DNA of 64,000 nucleotides from Mycolicibacterium celeriflavum (GTDB lineage: Bacteria; Actinomycetota; Actinomycetes; Mycobacteriales; Mycobacteriaceae): positions 3,596,001-3,660,000 of the forward strand of contig NZ_AP022591.1 of assembly GCF_010731795.1 (NCBI RefSeq), given 5' to 3'. Shown here piece after piece: positions 1-6,832 of the stretch. The translations under genes were made by a program, and so were the position numbers. The notes beneath the pieces were generated by a model that was not told the origin of the DNA, did no database searches, and saw only the letters and a program-made list of their open reading frames with translations. Within the stretch, counting starts at the first letter, position 1; each line of letters opens with the position of its first letter.

Positions 1-353
1 TGATGGGTGCCCACGACTCGTACGACAAGCTGCCCTATTTCTTCTCCGACCAGTACGACAGCGGCATGGAGTATTCGGGCTATGTGCCGCGCAACGGTTA
101 CGACTCGGTCGTCTTCCGTGGCGATGTCGCGAGCGGCGAGTTCATCGCCTTCTGGCTGAAGGCCGGAAGGATTCTGGCCGGCATGAACGTCAACACCTGG
201 GACGTTGCCGACGACATCGAGGCGCTGGTGCGCTCCAAAACGCAACCCGACCCATCGAAGTTGGCCGATCCCGGGGTGCCGTTGTCGGATCTAATCGATC
301 AGCGCCTTTCGCGCAGCGCCAAGATGGCAGCCACCGACCCGGCTGGCCGGTAA
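1..353 (+). CDS. NAD(P)/FAD-dependent ferredoxin reductase, C-terminal part
   Basis: Only the last 116 or so residues are inside the window; the gene starts upstream. The segment contains PYFFSDQYDSGMEYSGY, typical of the Reductase_C domain that follows the FAD and NAD(P)H domains of putidaredoxin/rubredoxin-type reductases. That domain shapes the docking site for the small iron-sulphur partner. Such enzymes pass electrons from NAD(P)H to a ferredoxin serving P450s or ring-hydroxylating oxygenases. The stop codon directly abuts the stop of the convergent regulator gene, with no room for a separate terminator. The cofactor domains cannot be inspected here. Confidence 0.85.
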   Translation, partial: MGAHDSYDKLPYFFSDQYDSGMEYSGYVPRNGYDSVVFRGDVASGEFIAFWLKAGRILAGMNVNTWDVADDIEALVRSKTQPDPSKLADPGVPLSDLIDQRLSRSAKMAATDPAGR

Positions 354-1145
354 TCAGGTGGACGGTCGTAAAGCCCCCAACCTGGCGAGGCAGAGTTCCG
401 GCTCGACGAACGGATCGAGCCTGGCAGTCAGTCCCTGTTCATGCGCATCGGCTTCTCCGGCAGCGGCCGCGGCGTGGTCGAGCAGTCCCTGCAGCACCCC
501 CAGATGAACCCTGCAACCCACCTCGGGGTGAGCTCGGGCCAAATCCCTTACCGGGCAGGCGTGTAGGCGGATGACGCGCTCCCGGCCCACCATCTGTTCA
601 CTGGTCGCAGACAGGGATGCCATCGGTTCGGATTCCGCGGCCAGTTCTGGCTCGAAACCCATGCGGTTGAATATTTCGGTGGCAAGTACCGCTCCTCGGT
701 CCAGCGGGTCATCCACTTCCGATTCATCCGTTTTGTTCTGGGCGGCAGCGACTTCACTCTGAGACGCGGCGACTCGAGCGGCCCAGCGCTGTCCGGCGCG
801 CTGGGCACGCCTCGCGCGGGTCTCCACCGTCTCTCCCAATTCCATCGCGAGGATCTCGGCGAGAGTCCGATAGTCGAGGCGTTCTGCGACGGCACGGTAC
901 CCGGTGCGGGGACGACCGACACCGTCCCGGTACATCCGCGTGCGTTCGATCGCTCCAGCCTCGCACAACGCGTTCAGGTGGAACCGCACGGTCGTTACGT
1001 GAACCTGCAACTGCGCAGCTAGCTCTGCGGCATCGATCGCGGCGCCATGCTTGCGCACCATTTGAAGCACCCGTTCACGTTGGTGGTTGCGCGGCAAGTG
1101 ATCTCGCCGCTCCGCCACGGTCGTGGAGACTGTCTCCTCGTCCAC
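354..1145 (-). CDS. Winged-helix transcriptional regulator (ArsR-like, COG2345 type)
   Basis: This is a 263-residue protein with an N-terminal winged helix-turn-helix at about residues 20-90 (AAELAAQLQVHVTTVRFHLN). The C-terminal part ends in HACPVRDLARAHPEVGCRVHL followed by GVLQGLL, the Cys-containing ligand region of the predicted ArsR/SufR-like family. SufR relatives bind an Fe-S cluster through Cys residues there. Here I see only two well-placed Cys, so the ligand is uncertain. It is divergent from the DUF5994 gene across an 83-bp AT-rich gap with alternating TTATAT/ATATAA half-sites, which suggests autoregulation and control of the divergent genes. The ATG at 1145 is chosen because the HTH follows closely. 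Confidence 0.8.
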   Translation of the reverse strand: MDEETVSTTVAERRDHLPRNHQRERVLQMVRKHGAAIDAAELAAQLQVHVTTVRFHLNALCEAGAIERTRMYRDGVGRPRTGYRAVAERLDYRTLAEILAMELGETVETRARRAQRAGQRWAARVAASQSEVAAAQNKTDESEVDDPLDRGAVLATEIFNRMGFEPELAAESEPMASLSATSEQMVGRERVIRLHACPVRDLARAHPEVGCRVHLGVLQGLLDHAAAAAGEADAHEQGLTARLDPFVEPELCLARLGALRPST

Positions 1146-1160
1146 CCGGACCCTTACCCT

Positions 1161-1196
1161 TTCTTATATTTAACGGATATAATTCCTTTATATTAT
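1161..1196. promoter_or_regulatory. AT-rich divergent control region with alternating half-sites
   Basis: Between the regulator start (1145) and the DUF5994 start (1229) lie TTATAT at 1164-1169, ATATAA at 1177-1182 and TTATAT at 1188-1193. Adjacent half-sites are in inverted orientation, spaced 7 and 5 nt. The stretch is strikingly AT-rich for this genome and probably combines promoter -10 elements with an operator for the adjacent winged-helix regulator. Its function is inferred. Confidence 0.45.
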
Positions 1197-1228
1197 CAGT
1201 AGCTTCTCAACGGGGAGGGGTAGAACGA

Positions 1229-1825
1229 ATGACCGTCCGTGGCTTGTCCGCGTCGCCCCGGTCAAAGCAGGACGTGCGCTCGCGCCGAGCGGGAACCGGA
1301 TATCTCCGCTTGCGGATGAAGCCGGCCCACGATCACGGCGGATTTGTGCAGGGCGCCTGGTGGCCTCGGACCGATCAACTGCACACCGAACTTCCGCATC
1401 TGCTTGCAGCCCTTTCGCCGCAGATCGGTCTCGTCGACCGGGTCATATTCGACGGAACCAGTTGGGCGTCAGCGGCGATGCGCATCGAGGTCGAAGACTG
1501 CAGCATCAATCTCGAGCGCGCCAGCTCCTCTTCGGCCAACACAGTGTCGATGATCGGCGAGGCCTTTGGTGCACTCGTGCTGCTGGTCGTTCCCCCCTAC
1601 ACAAATCCGGCTCGCGCGTACACGGCGGTGATGACGGCGTCGACGCTCGGCAACGTGTCGACTCCCGACGAATTGCTGGGAATCGGGCCGCAGCACGCGC
1701 AGGATCGCCGACTCGCGCTGTTGGCACACCAGCGTTGGGAGTCTGAAGGGGGAGCATTGCGCCACCTGGGCGGTACGCGCAGTGTCGGCATCGGTGGACC
1801 GCAGGAGGTGCAGCATGATCAGTGA
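1229..1825 (+). CDS. DUF5994 family protein
   Basis: This 198-residue protein has the hallmark DUF5994 stretch LRLRMKPAHDHGGFVQGAWWPRTDQL near residues 26-50, then ELPHLLAALSPQIGLVDRV. Members are small actinobacterial proteins of unknown function, often beside stress or regulatory genes. No signal peptide or confident membrane span is visible. A GGGGAGGGG ribosome binding site lies about 8 nt before the ATG. The 3' end overlaps the next gene by 11 nt, so the two are probably co-translated. Confidence 0.75.
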   Translation: MTVRGLSASPRSKQDVRSRRAGTGYLRLRMKPAHDHGGFVQGAWWPRTDQLHTELPHLLAALSPQIGLVDRVIFDGTSWASAAMRIEVEDCSINLERASSSSANTVSMIGEAFGALVLLVVPPYTNPARAYTAVMTASTLGNVSTPDELLGIGPQHAQDRRLALLAHQRWESEGGALRHLGGTRSVGIGGPQEVQHDQ

Positions 1826-2114
1826 AGACGAACGCCGTGCGCTGCGCGCGATCGAGCGTCGACTGCGGTGGGAAAACCCGGATTTGGTTCGGCTGTTCAG
1901 CTCTGAGAAGCCCCCGCTCACGGTTAACCTCCGTCAACCGGCAAGGGGCAGAGCGTTACTCGCTGCCGCCGCGATCACAGGTCTGCTGCTACTAGGGCCA
2001 CGCATCTTGACCGAGGCCGAAGTTCGGACCCGGCGGCGAGCGCCGCTGCCGTGCGCCGACATACTCTCGACGCTCCCATCGACCGTCGTGACACCGCCCT
2101 GTCGAGCGGCCTGA
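1815..2114 (+). CDS. DUF3040-like small membrane protein
   Basis: The 99-residue product opens with MISEDERRALRAIERRLRWE, the conserved start of DUF3040 proteins (SEhERR.L..IE..L). One hydrophobic segment follows at about residues 44-63 (ARGRALLAAAAITGLLLLG). The ATG at 1815 is preferred over the upstream in-frame start because GCAGGAGG precedes it and the DUF3040 motif begins exactly there. It overlaps the end of the DUF5994 gene. The function is unknown; most members are short actinobacterial membrane proteins. Confidence 0.7.
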   Translation: MISEDERRALRAIERRLRWENPDLVRLFSSEKPPLTVNLRQPARGRALLAAAAITGLLLLGPRILTEAEVRTRRRAPLPCADILSTLPSTVVTPPCRAA

Positions 2115-2185
2115 CGTTCCATCAAGACAGCCCGAATCCACCGACGAATACCGACAGCTGGGCCCGGGCGGAAGAGGAGAGAACA

Positions 2186-3088
2186 ATGATGGTCTTCTAC
2201 GCACTGGCCGCCGCGGTGGGGTTGGGTCTGCTTTTGCTGGCGACCAATCTGCGCATCGTCAAACAATATGAACGAGGTGTTGTCTTCCGATTCGGCCGGG
2301 TTCAAACCGACGTGCGCGCACCCGGATTGACGATGCTGATGCCGGTCGCTGACCGCCTCGAAAAGGTCAACATGCAGATCGTCACGATGCCCGTCCCCGC
2401 CCAAGACGGCATCACACGCGACAACGTGACGGTGCGAGTGGACGCCGTCATCTACTTCAATGTCGCCGATCCGGTGCGCGTGGCCGTCGACGTACAGGAC
2501 TACATGTCGGCCATCGGTCAGGTCGCACAGACGTCGCTGCGGTCGATCATCGGCAAGAGTGACCTGGACGATCTGCTGTCTGATCGTGAACACCTCAATC
2601 AGGGCTTGGAGTTGATGATCGACAGCCCCGCGCTCCACTGGGGAGTGCACATTGACCGCGTCGAAATCAAGGACGTGGTGCTACCCGATTCGATGAAGCG
2701 GTCGATGTCACGCCAAGCGGAAGCCGAGCGTGAGAGACGGGCGCGAATCATCACCGCCGATGGCGAAATGCAGGCATCGGAGAAGCTGGCCCAGGCAGCG
2801 GAGGTGATGGCCGAGCACCCGGCCGCTCTGCAGCTGCGGCTGTTGCAAACCGTCGTCGAGGTGGCCGCCGAGAAGAACTCCACGCTGGTGCTGCCCTTTC
2901 CCGTCGAACTGCTGCGGTTCTTGGAAAAGGCGACCCCGCAACTTGGGGCCCAAGATGCGGTACGCGCTACACCCGCGGCGCGACCCAACGGTGGAGCGCC
3001 GCACGTGGACATCCAGCCGGTCGCCAACGACACACGCGGTCTGCCACTCGAGAGCGTCGCGGGTCAGCCCGTCCGGCTCAACCAATAG
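2186..3088 (+). CDS. Slipin (stomatin/SPFH band-7 membrane protein)
   Basis: This 300-residue protein has one N-terminal hydrophobic anchor (FYALAAAVGLGLLLLATNL) followed by the SPFH/band-7 domain, seen in QYERGVVFRFGRV and RDNVTVRVDAVIYFNV. A coiled, Ala/Glu-rich segment comes next (SRQAEAERERRARIITADGE), then a disordered Pro-rich tail. Slipins form ring- or cage-like oligomers on the membrane and organise or stabilise membrane proteins, often with a NfeD-type protease. No NfeD gene is present nearby. The ATG at 2186 follows AGAGGAGAG. A much longer in-frame upstream extension has no family similarity and is rejected. Confidence 0.88.
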   Translation: MMVFYALAAAVGLGLLLLATNLRIVKQYERGVVFRFGRVQTDVRAPGLTMLMPVADRLEKVNMQIVTMPVPAQDGITRDNVTVRVDAVIYFNVADPVRVAVDVQDYMSAIGQVAQTSLRSIIGKSDLDDLLSDREHLNQGLELMIDSPALHWGVHIDRVEIKDVVLPDSMKRSMSRQAEAERERRARIITADGEMQASEKLAQAAEVMAEHPAALQLRLLQTVVEVAAEKNSTLVLPFPVELLRFLEKATPQLGAQDAVRATPAARPNGGAPHVDIQPVANDTRGLPLESVAGQPVRLNQ

Positions 3089-3128
3089 CTTCCGGATCAC
3101 ACAGGAAGTCCCGATCTACAGAGCGACC

Positions 3129-4574
3129 TCATCGTGTCGGGGCGTCCGCCGCAGCAGACTGTGCGCCCTTGTCGCCGGCCGCAGCGAGCGCTCGCCGGAC
3201 CATGGCCTTACGCTCCTCGATGGCGCGGCCAATATCCTGCAACAGCAGCGGCTTTCGACGCGCGAGTGCCTCGATGTGTTCGCGTTCCACCTCTACGGCG
3301 GTGACTTCCTCGAGCGCTCTGGCGGTGGCGAGCACCGGCTCGCGAGTCAGCATCGTCTGGCCAAGGTAGTCGCCCCGATCCAGGGTGCGAACTCCGACAG
3401 TCGCGTTGTCGTCGGTGGTTGCGGTAAGGCGTACGCGGCCGCTCACCACAAACGTCATATGTCTGGGCACCTCGCCGGGGAACTGCAGGGTTTCATCGGT
3501 CCCGTACCGCACGATGCGCATGAACGGGAGCAGCAGCTGCTGGTCGGTGCGCCCGATCCGCAACGCCTGCCCCAGCACGGTCAATGCATCCTCCTGCAGC
3601 TCCTGGTCGGGGTATCCGTCGTCCGCGTCATCGAGGTGCAGCTCGGCTCGCCGGGCCGCGTACCACAGCCAGCGCAGATAGGTCGACCGCGCTGCGACGT
3701 CGTTGCCCGCGCTGCGCAACGGAATCGTCGTCGTGTACTCGCCGCCCGCGCCCTTGGTGACTTCGGGCACCGCGCCGGGTCGCAGTTGCGGGAGCAGTTC
3801 AGCCACCCGCGCCAACACCGCGCATACCTGGTCGGGGGAGTCGTTCGGGGAAAAGACGGTGACCACTTCCGTCGAGCGACCGTCGCGCGGCAGGCTCAGG
3901 TTGATGAACCATTCCGTCGCGAGTAGCGAGTTGGGAAGTACGTATACGCCATTGCCGGACTCGAGATGGGTTGCCCGCCAGTTGACTTCGACCACCCGGC
4001 CGCCCGGAAGCCACCGGGTGGCCACCAGGTCGCCCAGTTGAAACGGCTGCTCGAACAGCACCAGCAGCCCGGCGATGATCTGGCCGACGGAGTTCTGCAG
4101 AACCAAACCCAAGACGATGGATCCGACGCCGAGCGCAGCGAACAGCCCGCCGACGTTGGCGCCCCAGATCCAGGCGAAGATGAGCGCGATGCCGAGCGCG
4201 ATCACCACGAAGCGGGCGACCTCGAGGAAGATCGACGGCACCCGCTGGCGCCAGCTTCCTTCCGGCGCGCCTTGGAACACGGTGGCGTTGAGCCCGGAGA
4301 GCAACAGCACCAGTACGACGAACCCGAGCCCTGTCGCGACGATCCGCACGGTGGTGGCCTCGGTCGCCACCTCGGTTGCCTTGACCAGAAGTAACAGCAA
4401 CGCACCCAGCGGCAGTACGTAGTTGCGGATCAGGTTCACCGGCCGGGCGAGATAACTTCGCCGGCGAGCCAGCGCGTTGTGGAGTTCGGTGAGGCATACC
4501 AAGGCCAGCGGCAATCCGACCGCGATGACGACGGCCCACCAGAACCACGGCGCCGAGAACACGCCGTCCATCAC
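3129..4574 (-). CDS. MscS-family mechanosensitive channel with C-terminal cyclic-nucleotide-binding domain
   Basis: The 481-residue protein has several N-terminal membrane spans (about 10-140), then the MscS pore helix and beta domain (SIVLGLVLQNSVGQIIAGLL at about 152-171, GDLVATRWLPGGRVVEV after it). A cNMP-binding fold occupies about 345-465. In the phosphate-binding cassette the usual Gly-Glu is Gly-Gln (405-406), while the Arg-Ala at 419-420 is kept. Its GTG start lies in a 4-nt overlap (GTGA) with the stop of the sensor/cyclase gene, so the two are translationally coupled. By memory this pair matches Rv2434c/Rv2435c of M. tuberculosis. The channel probably releases osmolytes or ions, with gating tuned by a ligand or by the partner protein. 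Confidence 0.88.
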   Translation of the reverse strand: MMDGVFSAPWFWWAVVIAVGLPLALVCLTELHNALARRRSYLARPVNLIRNYVLPLGALLLLLVKATEVATEATTVRIVATGLGFVVLVLLLSGLNATVFQGAPEGSWRQRVPSIFLEVARFVVIALGIALIFAWIWGANVGGLFAALGVGSIVLGLVLQNSVGQIIAGLLVLFEQPFQLGDLVATRWLPGGRVVEVNWRATHLESGNGVYVLPNSLLATEWFINLSLPRDGRSTEVVTVFSPNDSPDQVCAVLARVAELLPQLRPGAVPEVTKGAGGEYTTTIPLRSAGNDVAARSTYLRWLWYAARRAELHLDDADDGYPDQELQEDALTVLGQALRIGRTDQQLLLPFMRIVRYGTDETLQFPGEVPRHMTFVVSGRVRLTATTDDNATVGVRTLDRGDYLGQTMLTREPVLATARALEEVTAVEVEREHIEALARRKPLLLQDIGRAIEERKAMVRRALAAAGDKGAQSAAADAPTR

Positions 4575-6721
4575 TGTCGCTCCGAAAGTCGCCAGACATG
4601 CTCGCTGCGACCGTCCACCTTGATTTCACCCGCGGCGGTGAACTGTGTCGAGTCCCGCATCGTCTCGAACACCTGGGTCGTGACGTACACGCCTGGTTGT
4701 GAGAAGCCGCTCTGCACCTGGTAAGCGAGGTTGACCGCAGCGCCCCACATGTCGTAAGCGAGGCTGGTTCGACCCACCAGCCCGCTGGTCACTGTGCCCG
4801 CATCTATGCCCGCACGCAGCTGGAGGCGATTACCAGTCTCGAGGTTGAACCGATCGATGATGTGCTGCAGCTCAACGGCGAACTCAACCGTTCGCCGGAC
4901 GTTGTCCAGGCGCGGCACGTTGAGTCCGCAGCTGGCCAGGTAGCCGTTGTGCAGCGTGCGGACCTTCTCCACGCCGAGGTTCTCGGCCGCCGCGTCGAAC
5001 TCCCGCACCAGCCGATTGACGATGGACAGAGCTTCCTCGGACGTCAGATCCTTTGTGAGTACATCCAAGCCGACGATGTCGGCGAAGATCACCGTGACGT
5101 CCCGGTGGTCCAGGGCGATCGTCTCCTCACCCTCGCGGTAGCGTTCCACCACCTTCTCGGGCATCAGTGACAGCAGTAGCCGGTCGTTCTCGCGCCGCTG
5201 CTCGGTCAGCAGGTCCTCCTTGATCCGCAAGTTGCGGCTCATCTCGTTGAAGGCATGCGTGAGATCGCCGAATTCGTCGCGCGAGATGACGGGCAGGGCG
5301 ACGTCGTAGTCGCCTGCACTGATCCGCCGCGCGCCGCCCTCGAGTCGGCGTATGGGACCCACGAAAATCCGTGCCAGCAGCATCGCGGCGATACAGACCA
5401 CAAATATGATCACCGCGGTCGACAACACCAGTGTCCGAGTGAACGCCGCAACCGGGACGAAGGCCTCCTCGGTGTCGATCTTGGCCACGATGGACCAATC
5501 GAGCCCCGGCAAGTCGACCGGTGCGTAAGCCTGCAGGGTCTCGCTACCCGTGTAGTCGGTGTCGATCAGCGTCCCGTGTTGACCCTGCAGGGCGCGTTCG
5601 GCCGCATCGGAGGTAGTCGGCTGTACCAGCGTGGTGCCGTTCTGCCGGATCGCCTGTTCGGCGACGTCCACCGGCGTACCGGCCGCGACGACGTCGCGGC
5701 GGTACGCATCACGGTCCTCGAGGAACACCCGAGCGTCCGACCGCATCAGGTTGTCGGGTCCGACGATGACCGTCTCGCCGGTCCGGCCCAGACCTGCCGC
5801 CTCCCATTGCTGACCGAAAGTCGTCACCTGGTTGAGCTTGGAGATGGGCAGTTGCAGGGCGAGGACACCCTGGATGTTCGTCGCCGGACCGACCGGCGAG
5901 ACCATCCAGGCGGCTGGCTCGTCCGAGGGCTGATAGTCGCCGAAGTCGCTGACGGCAACGTGATCGAGCGCGTTGGATTTCAGCGCCTCCTCGTACGCAT
6001 CGGTCAGGTTGCTACCGCGATACGGGCCATCAAGGATGTTGGTACCGAGGTCGGTGCCTTTGTAGGCCGAGTAGACGACGTTGCCAGCGTCGTCGATGAG
6101 CAGGGCGTCCTCGAACTGGAATCGCGTGACCATCACCCGGAAGAATTCGTTGAACCTGGCGTTGGCCGCCGACCACGCACTGCCGTCGCGGGCGTCGTCC
6201 TGATTGATGGCGGCGGCCCTGTCGTTGGCCCGGACGGTGTAATGCGCCTGCAGGTACCGCTGCGCATTCGATTCCGGAAGCAGAGTTTCGACGTCGACCT
6301 CGGCGCCGCCGGCATGACCATCGGGCGCCGCGAGAGTTTCGGTGTAGTAATCCACGATGGCCTGCTGCTGAGCCGGGCTGATACGCGCGTCATTGAGTTC
6401 AGCGAATCCCGCCCTGAACGCACCCATCGCGTCCTCGGCGGTGCCCCCGCGGGTGTAGACCGCCAGGGAGTTCATCAGGTTCCCAACCGTCGCCTCCAGG
6501 TGGCGAGCTTGCGAACCGCGAATCTGGGTGAGCCGGTCGAACACGGAGTCGCGCAATGATTCGCGTCCGGACTGATAGCCGATGAATCCCACCACGGCGG
6601 CCGACAAGACACTGATCACCAGCATCATGACCAGCAGCTTGGACTGGATGCTGATCCGGGACATGAACCGCCCTCGTGGAGTCCTCGGTTCCTGCGCAGG
6701 TTCGGGTTCGATGGCTGTCAT
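4571..6721 (-). CDS. Membrane sensor with Cache-like ectodomain, HAMP and degenerate class III nucleotide cyclase domain
   Basis: The 716-residue protein has a cytosolic N-tail, TM1 (about 28-48), a large extracellular Cache-like domain (50-425), TM2 (429-452), HAMP (453-505) and a cyclase homology domain (535-700). The first metal Asp is kept (FADIV, D548). However, the K-T-x-G-D element reads RTLHN, losing the purine Lys (R588) and second metal Asp (N592). WGDTVN reads WGAAVN, and the transition-state Arg is Gln668, although Asn664 is kept. It is therefore probably catalytically dead or very weak, and may act as a sensor that contacts the coupled channel. It stands alone upstream of the MscS gene in a two-gene unit. 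Confidence 0.88.
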   Translation of the reverse strand: MTAIEPEPAQEPRTPRGRFMSRISIQSKLLVMMLVISVLSAAVVGFIGYQSGRESLRDSVFDRLTQIRGSQARHLEATVGNLMNSLAVYTRGGTAEDAMGAFRAGFAELNDARISPAQQQAIVDYYTETLAAPDGHAGGAEVDVETLLPESNAQRYLQAHYTVRANDRAAAINQDDARDGSAWSAANARFNEFFRVMVTRFQFEDALLIDDAGNVVYSAYKGTDLGTNILDGPYRGSNLTDAYEEALKSNALDHVAVSDFGDYQPSDEPAAWMVSPVGPATNIQGVLALQLPISKLNQVTTFGQQWEAAGLGRTGETVIVGPDNLMRSDARVFLEDRDAYRRDVVAAGTPVDVAEQAIRQNGTTLVQPTTSDAAERALQGQHGTLIDTDYTGSETLQAYAPVDLPGLDWSIVAKIDTEEAFVPVAAFTRTLVLSTAVIIFVVCIAAMLLARIFVGPIRRLEGGARRISAGDYDVALPVISRDEFGDLTHAFNEMSRNLRIKEDLLTEQRRENDRLLLSLMPEKVVERYREGEETIALDHRDVTVIFADIVGLDVLTKDLTSEEALSIVNRLVREFDAAAENLGVEKVRTLHNGYLASCGLNVPRLDNVRRTVEFAVELQHIIDRFNLETGNRLQLRAGIDAGTVTSGLVGRTSLAYDMWGAAVNLAYQVQSGFSQPGVYVTTQVFETMRDSTQFTAAGEIKVDGRSEHVWRLSERQ

Positions 6722-6832
6722 ATGCCCGCTTTACGCCAGGGGCGAAACATTCATATGGCAGTACCGACTGCTCCCTGTGCGAGTCGGCACCGATGACTTT
6801 GCCTGGCGTCGACGATCTGGCGTGGACGCAGC

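Noticed and set aside
2051..2185. 45-codon N-terminal extension of the slipin gene
   Set aside because: The slipin anchor and SPFH domain start at 2186 after a good AGAGGAGAG site; the extension overlaps the DUF3040 gene and has no similarity.
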